Source: CAZYFH01 sp964646815
Lineage (GTDB): Bacteria; Acidobacteriota; Vicinamibacteria; Vicinamibacterales; UBA8438
Direction of reading: 5' to 3'
DNA length: 64,000 bases
Assembly: GCA_964646815.1 (NCBI GenBank)
Contig: CAZYFH010000003.1
Span: 102,812-166,811, forward strand
The position numbers and the translations under genes are program-made. Positions 23,764 to 32,465 of this stretch are shown here, one piece after another (position 1 is the stretch's first letter; each line of letters begins with the position of its first letter). The notes beneath the pieces are model-generated. The model was not told the DNA's origin. It saw only the letters and a list, made by a program, of their open reading frames with translations, and did not search any database.

Positions 23764-24576
23764 ATGACCTACAGACAGCAGCCTTGGGCGATCATCGCGA
23801 CCGCTACAGTCGTGGTTGTTGTGCTCGCGGTCGCCGGGTATCGGTATTTCGGACGTGGAGGCCCGGAAACCGAAACGCCACCCCAAGCGTTTGTGGAGGC
23901 GCCGCCCCCTCCGCCACCGGCGCCGGCAGAGCGGGTCGAGCCCGACCCCGCGCCGTTCGTGCTTCCGTCGCTCGAAGACAGCGACGGCGTGCTCCGCGGC
24001 CTCGTTGCCGGTCTCTCGGCAAACCCCGGCCTAGCGTCCTGGCTCGTGACGGATGACCTGGTCCGCACATTCGTCGTCACGGTCGACAACGTCGCCGATG
24101 GATCCAACCCGGCGCGGCACCTGCCATTCACACGGCCGGAGTCCAGGCTCGAGACGGCGGGCGAGACGGCCGAGCTGCGGATCGACCCCGCTAGCTATCG
24201 CCGCTACGACGACCTGACCCGGATCATCGTCTCCCTGGACACGAACGGCGCGGCGAAGCTGTATCGGCAACTGCTGCCGTTGCTGGAGGAGGCGTATGCG
24301 GAGCTCGGCAAACCGGACGTCACCTTCACCGACACGTTGCATCGCGCCGTCTCGCGCTTGCTCGAGACGCCGGTCATCGAGAGTCGACCGACGCTGGTTC
24401 TACGCGCGACGCTGTTCGATTACACCGATGATGCGCTCCAGTCGCTCTTGCCCGCCCAGAAGCAGCTGCTCCTGATGGGCCCCGACAACCTACGTACCGT
24501 GCAGTCCGCGATCAGGAACATCGCGCTCGCGATCGGACTGGGCGATCTCCCGCGAGGCTCGATGCTCCTGCGCTAG
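23764..24576 (+). CDS. DUF3014 family membrane-anchored protein
   Basis: The 270-residue product has one N-terminal membrane helix (about 9-26), a proline-rich linker (PPPPPPAPAE), and then a helical domain of the DUF3014 type. The block VDNVADGSNPARHLPFTRP and the YRQLLPLLEEAYAELG segment are typical of that family. The function of DUF3014 is unknown; the topology puts the soluble domain outside the cytoplasm. The gene ends 11 nt before nadE and the two may be co-transcribed, although no functional link is obvious. Confidence 0.8.
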   Translation: MTYRQQPWAIIATATVVVVVLAVAGYRYFGRGGPETETPPQAFVEAPPPPPPAPAERVEPDPAPFVLPSLEDSDGVLRGLVAGLSANPGLASWLVTDDLVRTFVVTVDNVADGSNPARHLPFTRPESRLETAGETAELRIDPASYRRYDDLTRIIVSLDTNGAAKLYRQLLPLLEEAYAELGKPDVTFTDTLHRAVSRLLETPVIESRPTLVLRATLFDYTDDALQSLLPAQKQLLLMGPDNLRTVQSAIRNIALAIGLGDLPRGSMLLR

Positions 24577-24587
24577 CAATTCGCTAG

Positions 24588-26300
24588 ATGAACGACGTGA
24601 TCCGCATCGCGCTCTGCCAGGCCAATCTTCCGGTCGGCGACCTCGACGGCAACGTCGAGCGCGTGGGGCAGCTGATTGCCGACGCGCGGGCGGGCGGGGC
24701 CGAACTGGTCGTCCTGCCGGAGCTTGCCCTCACTGGCTACCCACCGGAAGACCTGCTCCTGAAGACGAGCTTCGTGACGGACGCCGCACAGGCTCTCCAG
24801 GCGCTGGCCGAGGACGTGCATGACATCGTCGCCATCGTGGGTCTGCCCTCGCAATCGGCCGAGGAACGCCTGCGCAACAGCGCGGCGGTCCTCGCAGGCG
24901 GCGGCGGCGTCGCGACCTATCACAAGCACTTTCTCCCCAACTACGCCGTCTTCGACGAGCAGCGATACTTCGCGCCTGGCGACCACGCGGTCGTACTCGA
25001 TCTCGGCGGCGTGCGGGTCGGGATCACGATCTGCGAGGACATCTGGGAACCCGGAGGGCCCGCGGAATGGGCGACGATGGACGGCGGTGCGGGGTTGCTG
25101 GTCAACCTGTCCGCGTCCCCGTATCACCGGGCGAAGGGCCGGGAGCGCGAACGGCTGTTCGCGGAGCGCTGTACCGACTACCGCTGCTTCCTCGCATTCT
25201 GCAACGCGGTCGGCGGGCAAGACGAGCTGGTCTTCGACGGCCACAGTCTCGTCATCGACCCGACCGGGGCGGTGTTGGCGCGCGGCCACCAGTTCGAAGA
25301 AGACTTGCTCGTCGTTGACCTCGATCTCGCCACATTACCCGGCTCCCGCCGTGCCGGCGCGACCACCGGCACGGAGCGCGTCCGCATCGTCACATGCGAC
25401 CGATCCGGACCCATCAGGCCGGCGCTCGATCCCCCGGCGCCACCCGCGCTCCTCGACCCCGAAGCCGAGGTCTACCGGGCGCTGACGCTCGGCACCGCGG
25501 ACTACCTCGACAAGAACGGGTTCCGCGGTGCCGTGCTCGGGCTCTCGGGTGGCATCGACTCCGCGCTGTCCCTAGCGATCGCGGTCGACGCCATCGGTCC
25601 GGAGGCGGTCACCGCGGTGTCGATGCCTTCCCGCTATACCGCCGAGGCCAATCGCGACGACGCCACCGTGCTAGCGCGCCGCCTCGGCGTCACGCTGCTC
25701 GAGACACCGATCGACACCTTGGTGCGCGGCTACGCCGAGACCCTCGCGCGTCCGTTCGCCGACACTGAACCCGACATCGCGGAGGAGAACCTCCAGGCGC
25801 GCATCCGCGGCAACCTATTGATGGCGCTCTCCAACAAGTTCGGCTGGCTCGTGCTGACCACGGGCAACAAGAGCGAGATGAGCGTCGGTTACACCACGCT
25901 TTATGGCGACATGGCGGGCGGGTTCGCAATCCTGAAAGACGTGCTGAAAACGTGGGTCTACCGGCTCTCGGTCTGGCGCAACCGGGAGCGAGAGATCATC
26001 CCGCAGCGAATCCTCGACAAGCCGCCCACCGCCGAGCTGCGGGCCAACCAACTCGACACCGATAGCTTGCCGCCGTACGACACGCTCGACGCGATCCTCG
26101 AGGCCTACATCGAGCAGGATCTGAGCCCGACCGAGATCGAGGCACTCGGCTTCGATCGGGCCACCGTGTGCAGCGTCGTGCAGCTGGTTGACCGCGCGGA
26201 GTACAAGCGCCGCCAGGCGCCCCCCGGCGTGCGTATCTCAACCCGAGCGTTTGGCAAGGACCGGCGCCTGCCGATCACGAATCGGTATCGGCCGAGGTAG
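24588..26300 (+). CDS. nadE: Glutamine-dependent NAD+ synthetase
   Basis: The 570-residue product joins an N-terminal nitrilase-fold glutaminase (Glu in LPELALTGYPPEDL, Lys in YHKHFLPNYAVFDE, Cys in ITICEDIWEP) to a C-terminal NAD synthetase. The synthetase has the P-loop-like LGLSGGIDSAL and the block ENLQARIRGNLLMALSN. It makes NAD+ from deamido-NAD, ATP and glutamine-derived ammonia in the cytoplasm. The length is normal for the bacterial two-domain form. The end GVRISTRAFGKDRRLPITNRYR is characteristic. No Shine-Dalgarno is evident, so translation may be coupled to the preceding gene. Confidence 0.96.
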   Translation: MNDVIRIALCQANLPVGDLDGNVERVGQLIADARAGGAELVVLPELALTGYPPEDLLLKTSFVTDAAQALQALAEDVHDIVAIVGLPSQSAEERLRNSAAVLAGGGGVATYHKHFLPNYAVFDEQRYFAPGDHAVVLDLGGVRVGITICEDIWEPGGPAEWATMDGGAGLLVNLSASPYHRAKGRERERLFAERCTDYRCFLAFCNAVGGQDELVFDGHSLVIDPTGAVLARGHQFEEDLLVVDLDLATLPGSRRAGATTGTERVRIVTCDRSGPIRPALDPPAPPALLDPEAEVYRALTLGTADYLDKNGFRGAVLGLSGGIDSALSLAIAVDAIGPEAVTAVSMPSRYTAEANRDDATVLARRLGVTLLETPIDTLVRGYAETLARPFADTEPDIAEENLQARIRGNLLMALSNKFGWLVLTTGNKSEMSVGYTTLYGDMAGGFAILKDVLKTWVYRLSVWRNREREIIPQRILDKPPTAELRANQLDTDSLPPYDTLDAILEAYIEQDLSPTEIEALGFDRATVCSVVQLVDRAEYKRRQAPPGVRISTRAFGKDRRLPITNRYRPR

Positions 26301-26307
26301 ATGGGCG

Positions 26308-26360
26308 TATGGCTCAGGGCTCAGTGTCACTATGAGCCTTGTGCCTTCAGCCGTGAGCCA
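26308..26360. repeat. Degenerate GGCTCAGGGCTCAG intergenic tract
   Basis: Between nadE and the convergent PqqD-like gene the sequence reads GGCTCAGGGCTCAG, then GAGCCTTGTGCC and CCGTGAGCC. These are repeated and partly inverted copies of a GGCTCA unit, like those at 13297 and 63095. Confidence 0.4.
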
Positions 26361-26386
26361 GGTCGCTGGATCCTCGAGGTTCTCGA

Positions 26387-26713
26387 TCACACTTCGATCA
26401 GCCGAGACCGGAGCATCGTCCGCACGTATTCGCCGAGGCGCTCCTCCACGGGCTCGACGCGACCGCCAAACTTCGCCCGCAACCCGCCCGCGATGATCGC
26501 GAGCGGCGTCTCGCCGTCGCACGCCTTCCAGACGAACGAGCCGACGTCATCAAGTAGGATCCGGTAATGGGGGTCCGAGAGCTTCGTCGCCAGCCACCGT
26601 CCGACCAGGTGATCGCCAAACTTCGGACGCAGCACGACGCATCGCCCCTGCTCCTCGCGCCATTGGAGACGCCGGCGCGGCCGCGCGGTCAACGTGAGTG
26701 GCGTGTCCGTCAC
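26387..26713 (-). CDS. PqqD-like small protein
   Basis: The 108-residue product resembles the PqqD family, which in PQQ and other RiPP pathways binds precursor peptide. It shows the LRPKFG...GRWLATKLSDPHYRILLDDVGSFVWKACDGETPLAIIAGGLRAKFG pattern. No RiPP precursor or PQQ genes are nearby, so the role is unknown. The only convincing start is the GTG at 26713, which lies inside the terminal inverted repeat of the 150-bp element at 26703-26852. The frame continues upstream through the element without an ATG. The gene either borrowed its start from the element or was damaged by it. Confidence 0.6.
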   Translation of the reverse strand: MTDTPLTLTARPRRRLQWREEQGRCVVLRPKFGDHLVGRWLATKLSDPHYRILLDDVGSFVWKACDGETPLAIIAGGLRAKFGGRVEPVEERLGEYVRTMLRSRLIEV

Positions 26714-26852
26714 ATGCCTTGACGATTCCCAGGCGGGGCCTCCCGCCTGACCACGTTGCTCCTCGGTCACATACGCGCCATATGCTCCCTCGTCGCGCCA
26801 TGCCAGCCGGACGCCGCGCTCCGGAATTTCTGGCAAGGCATGTGACGGACAC
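26703..26852. repeat. 150-bp MITE-like element with 19-bp perfect terminal inverted repeats
   Basis: GTGTCCGTCACATGCCTTG at 26703-26721 is repeated as its exact complement at 26834-26852. An internal hairpin AGGCGGGGCCTCCCGCCT lies at 26731-26748. No transposase is present and target-site duplications are not clear. The element lies between the PqqD-like gene and the end of the OPT gene. This is typical of a miniature inverted-repeat transposable element, but no second copy is seen in the window. Confidence 0.6.
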
Positions 26853-26864
26853 AACGACTGAGGG

Positions 26865-28853
26865 TCATTCGATCTTGACGCCGCCCCCTCCCGAGTGCAT
26901 CGCCTTCAGAGGCACCTGCACGAGCATGTAGAAGAGCAGGATGAAGACGAGGGCGCCGACCAGAGCGCTGTCAGCGAAGCGCGGAAGGATCAATCCCGGA
27001 ACCACCTCGCTCGCCAACACGATGAACGCGAGCAGCACCGCAGTCAGCGCCTCGCCGGCAATGAACCCGGAGGAGAGCAGCACGCCGGTGTTCTTCGCCC
27101 GCGTCCGCTCCTCGCCGGACGCGTTGCGCTCGTCGAGCGACCGGTTGAGCCACCAGGCGATGAGCCCGCCGACGAAGACCGCCGAGGTCGATTGAAAAGG
27201 CAGATACATGCCGACCGCAATCAACATCGGCGAGGGCGCGCTGATCAGGATGAGACCGGCGGCCAGCGCCATCCCTGTCACGACGAGCGGCCAGGCCATC
27301 TCTCCGCCGACGATGCCCTGCGACATGAGCGCCATGAGACCGGCCTGCGGCGCCGGGAGCTCCGCACTCCCGATCTCGTATACCCGGTCGAGCGCGATCA
27401 TTGGAATGATGAGCACGAGCGCAGCGATCGTCACGCCAATCAGCTCGCCGACCTGCATCTTCCACGGCGTGCCGCCGAGGATATGGCCAACCTTAAGGTC
27501 CTGCAGCATGTCGCCGGCAATCCCGCAGGCGCAGCAGACGACCCCCGCGACGCCGAGGACCCCCAAGATCCCGCTCTGACCCGTGACCCCGATGAACACC
27601 ATCACGATGGCGGCGATTAGCAACGTGCTCAGTGTCAACCCGCTGATCGGGTTGTTCGAGCTCCCGAGGAGCCCCACCAGATAGCCGGCCACGGCGGCGA
27701 ACAGGAAGCCGAGGATGACCATCAGCACGGTCAGCAGCACTGCCCCACCAAGACTCTGGCTGAAATACCAGTACAGGCCAAACAGCGGGATCGAGAGCGC
27801 GGCGATCCCCATCCCCGTCTTCTTGAAGCTGAGGTCGACGTTCAGCCGCCTAGTGTCGCCGTCTGTTTTCGCGGTCTGCAGATCCCCCACCGCGCTCCCG
27901 ATGCCCTTCATGAGAGAGGTCCTCAGTTTGAAGAGCGTGTAGAAGGCCGCTACGATCATCGTCCCGACCGCGAGCGGGCGTACCTGCTGGCGCCAGACCT
28001 CGGTGCTCAGCGTAATGAAGCTCGCCTGATCGGTCGCCTGTGCGGCAAGGCTCGGGTTGAGAAACAGACTGAGCGGAACGAAGACCAGCCACCCCATCAC
28101 GGCGCCTGCGAACAGCGTCGCCGCGATCTGCGGGCCAACGATGAAGCCGACGCCAACGAGGGCCGGCGAGGCCTGCGGGGACTGTAACAGGAACCCGCCG
28201 ACGTAGTTGATCTGCTGGCCGAGCATTTCGATCGTCGAACGTCCGAACGAGACGAAGGTCGCCGCCGAGTCCGCGACCAGAGTCACGCCATTCGTGTTCT
28301 TGACCAGCTCCCACAACCCGGCGAGCCCCATTGCGCGGAAGACATAGGCCGCGCCGGTCTGCTGACCACCCTGGCCGGCCTTGACCAACTCCGCCGCCGC
28401 CACGCTCTCCGGAAACGGAAGATCGGCCTCGACGACGAGCGTCCGGCGCAGGACGATGATGAAGAGTACGCCGAGCAGACCACCGACCAACATGATCGCG
28501 GTGCTCTCCCAGTAGCGCAGCTCGTCCCACACGCCACTGATGACGAAGGCTGGGATCGTGAATATCGCGCCGGCCACGAGCGCTTCACCGACCGACGCCG
28601 TCGTCCGCGCCATGTTCTCTTCGAGAATCGAGCCACCGAGTAACCGCAGCGCGGCCATGGCGACGACGGCGGCGGGAAACGTTGCGGCCACCGTGAGGCC
28701 GACTTTCATACCGAGATAGGCGTTCGCGGCGCCGAGCACGATGGCCATGAGCGCCCCGACCGCAACGGCCTTGAAGGTCAGCTCCGGGAGATTGGACTCC
28801 TCGGCCACGAACGGGGTAAAGGACGTCGATGAGTTCCCACCGGTCGGTTCCAT
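26865..28853 (-). CDS. OPT-family oligopeptide transporter
   Basis: The 662-residue protein has about 15 hydrophobic segments, with the OPT-type N-terminal block ELTFKAVAVGALMAIVLGAANAYLGMKVGLTVAATFPAAV. Members move oligopeptides or metal-peptide chelates by proton symport. The ATG at 28853 is preferred because the longer frame to 28970 adds a basic, unconserved stretch that runs into the divergent metF start. The C-terminus ends four residues after a glycine run (HSGGGGVKIE), just before the 150-bp element. Its substrate is not inferable. Confidence 0.88.
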   Translation of the reverse strand: MEPTGGNSSTSFTPFVAEESNLPELTFKAVAVGALMAIVLGAANAYLGMKVGLTVAATFPAAVVAMAALRLLGGSILEENMARTTASVGEALVAGAIFTIPAFVISGVWDELRYWESTAIMLVGGLLGVLFIIVLRRTLVVEADLPFPESVAAAELVKAGQGGQQTGAAYVFRAMGLAGLWELVKNTNGVTLVADSAATFVSFGRSTIEMLGQQINYVGGFLLQSPQASPALVGVGFIVGPQIAATLFAGAVMGWLVFVPLSLFLNPSLAAQATDQASFITLSTEVWRQQVRPLAVGTMIVAAFYTLFKLRTSLMKGIGSAVGDLQTAKTDGDTRRLNVDLSFKKTGMGIAALSIPLFGLYWYFSQSLGGAVLLTVLMVILGFLFAAVAGYLVGLLGSSNNPISGLTLSTLLIAAIVMVFIGVTGQSGILGVLGVAGVVCCACGIAGDMLQDLKVGHILGGTPWKMQVGELIGVTIAALVLIIPMIALDRVYEIGSAELPAPQAGLMALMSQGIVGGEMAWPLVVTGMALAAGLILISAPSPMLIAVGMYLPFQSTSAVFVGGLIAWWLNRSLDERNASGEERTRAKNTGVLLSSGFIAGEALTAVLLAFIVLASEVVPGLILPRFADSALVGALVFILLFYMLVQVPLKAMHSGGGGVKIE

Positions 28854-28973
28854 CGTGTAAGTCTGCAATATGGCCGGCCCGTTGTCACCCAGTGGGGATG
28901 CCTCGGCGTGCCTCCGCCCGCCAGCCGCCATCGCTCGAGGCTCATGCAACGACTGGCCGTTGAAGCTCACCGA

Positions 28974-29903
28974 ATGCTACCGTCCGGAGTGGCTGAGGCC
29001 GAAAACAGTGACGTGCGGCCGATCCCGGACATCTATGCCGAAAAACGGGCAGCGGGACGTCCCGTCATCTCGATCGAGTTCTTCCCGCCCAAGACCCCAA
29101 ACGGCGACGAGTCACTATTCGGTCGGGCGCTCCCTCGCCTTGCGGCCGCGCACCCTGATTTCTGCTCCGTCACGTATGGCGCCGGCGGCAGCACACGAGC
29201 CAAGACGCTCCAGGTCGTCGATCGCATCCAACGCGACCACGGGCTACCCGGCATGGCCCATCTAACCTGCATCGGCTCGACCCGTGAGCAGATCGACGAC
29301 TATTTACGCGAAGCGGCGGCGCTTGGCATCCGCAACATCCTGGCGTTGCGCGGCGATCCCCCGCCGGACGATCCCGACTTCGTACAGCTGCAGAACGGGC
29401 TCGACTACTCGTTCCAGCTCATTGATGTGATCAAGGCGCACGGGAAATTCGCCATTGGCGCGGCGGGCTTCCCGGAGAGCCATGTCACCTGCTCCGAGGG
29501 GAAACACGTGGACTGGCAACGGGTCAGCAACAAGATCGACCATGGCGCCGAGTTCATCTTGACGCAGCTTTTCTTCGACAACACCGACTACTTCGAGTTC
29601 GTCGACTACATGACCAACGTGCTCGGCGTCACTGCGCCGATCACGCCTGGGATCCTGCCGATCCTCAGCGGCGCGCAGATCAAGCGATTTACGGCACTCT
29701 GCGGCGCCACGCTGCCCGCTGGTCTGTCCGCGAAGCTCGACGCGCTCGGTGATGATACGGATGCCGTGACGGAGTTCGGTGTCGAATTCGCGTCACGTCA
29801 GTGCGAAGAGCTGCTCCGTGGCGGAGCGCCCGGACTCCACCTCTACTCGCTCAACCGGTCGAGGTCGCCGCTGGCGATCCTGCGAAATCTCGGGCTGGCA
29901 TGA
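28974..29903 (+). CDS. metF: Methylenetetrahydrofolate reductase
   Basis: The 309-residue product has the MetF pattern: VISIEFFPPKTPNGDESL at the start, YGAGGSTRAKTLQVVDRIQRDHG, AHLTCIGSTREQIDDYL and RNILALRGDPP. The later GAEFILTQLFFDN and PGILPILS also match. It reduces 5,10-methylene-THF to 5-methyl-THF with a flavin cofactor for methionine synthesis. ATG at 28974 removes a basic, unconserved leader of the longer frame. It is divergent from the OPT gene. Confidence 0.95.
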   Translation: MLPSGVAEAENSDVRPIPDIYAEKRAAGRPVISIEFFPPKTPNGDESLFGRALPRLAAAHPDFCSVTYGAGGSTRAKTLQVVDRIQRDHGLPGMAHLTCIGSTREQIDDYLREAAALGIRNILALRGDPPPDDPDFVQLQNGLDYSFQLIDVIKAHGKFAIGAAGFPESHVTCSEGKHVDWQRVSNKIDHGAEFILTQLFFDNTDYFEFVDYMTNVLGVTAPITPGILPILSGAQIKRFTALCGATLPAGLSAKLDALGDDTDAVTEFGVEFASRQCEELLRGGAPGLHLYSLNRSRSPLAILRNLGLA

Positions 29904-29939
29904 GCGCGGGAGCCAGCTGCTCGGGACGAGCCCCGATCC

Positions 29940-30548
29940 CTACTCCCGATCCGGCGGGCGACGGGTCAGGAACTCGTTGGGATTCCCGACGATTGGCGGT
30001 CCCGGCTCGTCCGAGGTGGCGCTCACGTGCGGCTCGTCGGGGGGCGCCGCTCGGCTGAACACGGCGCGTGAGGCAAGATCGTCGACCAGGTCGCTCGCGA
30101 TCAGATCCTGAAGCACAAACAGCTCCGTCACCGACTCGTCGATTTTGACCGTCCGGACGATTCTTCCGGTCACCACGTCGACGTATCGCCCGATGAACCG
30201 GAGCTGCTCGCCGAGACGCTGATACCCGCCCGTCACGAGACAGCGCGCGCCGGAGACACGTCTGACCGCCAGTGCCACGGCGGCATCGACGGCTGGCAAC
30301 AGTTGATGACCGCCCGGCTCGGCGGCGCCGGTTGTCAAGTGTCCGACGGCCGAGAGCGGCGGTGTCCGCTGAATGCGCAGACGTACCGTCTCGGCAATTC
30401 CCACCCCAACCCAGTCGTCTTCACCATGCTGAGTGATGTGCGCGAAGGGCAGCACCACGACGCTTGCCGGCAGCTCGCCGATGCCGGTTTCGATCTCCTG
30501 TGCGACGAGCGACCCAGAACCGGCGGCCAGCCGCAGAGCCCAGTCCAC
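29940..30548 (-). CDS. FlgO/TolB-N-like domain protein
   Basis: The 202-residue product is a stand-alone version of the N-terminal domain of the DUF5916 protein at 200-3046. Shared residues are DDWVGVGIAE versus DAWVGDGIAE, then GGYQRLG, D-x-x-TGRIVRT and LFVLQD. No signal peptide is obvious from the GTG at 30548. The start may lie elsewhere, because a TACAGT box overlaps it. In FlgO-like proteins the domain is periplasmic or membrane-associated, so the lack of an export signal is odd. The gene is convergent with metF. Its function is unknown. Confidence 0.6.
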   Translation of the reverse strand: MDWALRLAAGSGSLVAQEIETGIGELPASVVVLPFAHITQHGEDDWVGVGIAETVRLRIQRTPPLSAVGHLTTGAAEPGGHQLLPAVDAAVALAVRRVSGARCLVTGGYQRLGEQLRFIGRYVDVVTGRIVRTVKIDESVTELFVLQDLIASDLVDDLASRAVFSRAAPPDEPHVSATSDEPGPPIVGNPNEFLTRRPPDRE

Positions 30549-30780
30549 TGTAAGTGGGAGAACGGTCGTCCGATCATGGCGTGCGGTGTCTTTCTATCGA
30601 GACGGCAGCGCGCCAACCGGTGACTGCTAGCTGAAGTGCGACAATTGCGGTCACATATGGCGCTCGACGGAACCGCGCGTTGATGCGTTCGATCTGATCA
30701 TCCGACACCGCGGCGCCGGGGCGAGCCGCCGAAACGAACATTGGCCCCCTCGCGGCACGGCCCGTATCGAGCGCGACACC

Positions 30781-31089
30781 GTGAAGCTTGCATTGCGATA
30801 CTCGCTCATCGGTTCGGTCGACTGAAAAATGAGACAGACGGAGAACATCAGCAAGTCTGACGTCCTGTTCCGCATCCAGCAAAGCGACGCGCTCTTCCAA
30901 CGCTACATTCGCGCCGAGCCGAAGCAACCCGTCGAGCTGGTGCTCGAGCTCCGGACGATCAACCCCGAATCGCCCGTCAGCCGAGTCCGCTGCCTCGGTG
31001 AAGTCGTGCAGATTGCGGACCCCAAAGCGCCAGATATGCTTCCGACCGTCGCGGTGACAGTCCACGAGTACCGATTGGCATCAGTCTGA
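30781..31089 (+). pseudogene. PilZ-domain gene interrupted by in-frame TGA
   Basis: The frame reads VKLALRYSLIGSVD, then TGA at 30823-30825, then KMRQTENISKSDVLFRIQQSD. The second part starts with the ATG at 30829. Together these match the PilZ core, in which an arginine-rich strand is followed by a TENISRSGVLF-type motif that binds cyclic-di-GMP. The stop falls inside the domain, so the 86-residue downstream frame would lack the first strand. The TGA looks like a CGA-to-TGA change. No hairpin or family precedent supports selenocysteine. Read-through or a downstream start cannot be excluded. The start codon upstream is unclear; the GTG at 30781 is one option. Confidence 0.5.
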
Positions 31090-31146
31090 AGAGAGTGACC
31101 GAGCTTAGGGGTTCCATACGCCTAGAACCATAAGTGGCGGGACTTT

Positions 31147-31332
31147 CTAACTCCGGTCCATCCATTCGACGAAGCGAGACGGTTCTTCGACGATCATCAC
31201 ACGCACGACCCGTTGGTTCTCGTGCATGAGCTGTTTGGCGGCCTCTTTCGCGTCATCAGCGGATGCGTACCGAACCGAGATGGCCGGTGCGTTCACGGCA
31301 CCGCCGCGCACAGTCGTGACCAGCCTGAACAT
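31147..31332 (-). CDS. Small conserved-looking hypothetical protein
   Basis: The 61-residue product begins MFRLVTTVRGGAVNAP. It has an amphipathic middle (DDAKEAAKQLMHENQRVVRVMIV) and ends EWMDRS. The ATG at 31332 has GGAGAA at good spacing, which supports a real gene. I do not recognise a family. It lies 38 nt downstream of the DUF3810 gene on the same strand, so it is probably the last gene of that group. The beta-alpha-beta appearance may mean a small binding fold. Confidence 0.55.
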   Translation of the reverse strand: MFRLVTTVRGGAVNAPAISVRYASADDAKEAAKQLMHENQRVVRVMIVEEPSRFVEWMDRS

Positions 31333-31370
31333 CGTCTTCTCCGATCTGGGGCGCTGATCATACCATCACG

Positions 31371-32459
31371 TCACCCGGCCAGACCGCGCCAGATCGGGGT
31401 CCCGTCCGTTCCTAGGATGAGGTCGACGACCAACCCGTAGCTCGCAACTCCCCCATCAACGCGATTCGCGCGAAGAAACCGATCGTAGACACGGCGCGCG
31501 TTGCGACTGACGACAGGCACCGTACGACCGAGTCGAGCATCGATCGCGCGGATGTGCGCATGCGGTCCATCGTCCATGGCGGCCCACAGATCGGCTCGTG
31601 CCGCGGGTGGCACAGCCAGTAACAGCCGGCGCGTGAGGAAGAGCCACCCGCTGTACCGACTCTGGTCGTTACCCGCCAGGCAGGTGAGCCAACCGACGAA
31701 GCTGGCTTCGGCCTCATTCGCATAGCCTGCCAGATGCCCCCACTCGTGCGCGACGACGAATGGCCGTTCAAACGGCAGCACGGTTTCGTTGACGAGCACC
31801 TCAAGTGAGAACGGATTCAACATGCCGTCGATGCCGGCGCGCTGGAAATACGCGGTGAGCATCGTGGTCTTCGGGATGCCAGCCACGGCGGCACGTGACG
31901 CACCCAAGCGCTGTTGAACGTGCTCGAAAGCCGGTGCCAGTCGAGATGGAAATTCGACGAGGCCGGTCCACGCCGTCGCGCGCGCCGGGTCATAGAGCGC
32001 GTTCACCCGTCGGACCGACTCGGCGGCGAGGTCGGCCAGCGCCGTCGGCGTGACCCGCGACTGCGCGTAGTCCAACTTCAACGCCAGCGGAACACGGCGA
32101 TAGTTCAGCCCCCACACCGCGACGAACGCCAGATAGACGCTCGCGGCGATGACCGTCGTCCGAAACAACTGCCGTCCAACCGCACGGCCAAGTGTCCGAT
32201 CCCCACGCCCCAGACGTCGGAGCGAGCGACACCACCACACGCCGAGGCCGGCGACACCGAGCAGGAGCACGACGTCGAACAGGGCGAAGCCCACGAGGCT
32301 CGACAGACGCGTCACCGTGTTCTGGGCAAGTGGGTACAGCTGTTGCGAGTAGAGCCGCTCGACCCAGTCCGCCGGGGTCGGCACGACCGCCGCGATGACG
32401 GCGATGCAGAGGACGGCCAGCGACACGCGAGGGACCGGGGTTCCAGGAACGCTAGGCAC
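31371..32459 (-). CDS. DUF3810 family membrane metallopeptidase-like protein
   Basis: The 362-residue product has two or three membrane segments in its first 125 residues. A large domain follows, with the zinc-site-like motif HEWGH (VVAHEWGHLAGYANEAEASF), typical of DUF3810 proteins. A later conserved region reads NQSRYSGWLF and DRFLRANRV. It probably acts in the membrane as a zincin-type protease, though this is from motif only. The GTG start lies 6 nt after the stop of the ABC gene, so it is co-transcribed with it. Confidence 0.75.
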   Translation of the reverse strand: MPSVPGTPVPRVSLAVLCIAVIAAVVPTPADWVERLYSQQLYPLAQNTVTRLSSLVGFALFDVVLLLGVAGLGVWWCRSLRRLGRGDRTLGRAVGRQLFRTTVIAASVYLAFVAVWGLNYRRVPLALKLDYAQSRVTPTALADLAAESVRRVNALYDPARATAWTGLVEFPSRLAPAFEHVQQRLGASRAAVAGIPKTTMLTAYFQRAGIDGMLNPFSLEVLVNETVLPFERPFVVAHEWGHLAGYANEAEASFVGWLTCLAGNDQSRYSGWLFLTRRLLLAVPPAARADLWAAMDDGPHAHIRAIDARLGRTVPVVSRNARRVYDRFLRANRVDGGVASYGLVVDLILGTDGTPIWRGLAG

Positions 32460-32465
32460 GGGCGG

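Noticed and set aside
30823..30825. TGA in the PilZ gene as a third selenocysteine codon
   Set aside because: No PilZ protein with Sec at this place is known to me, no hairpin follows, and the substituted residue would be an ordinary Arg.
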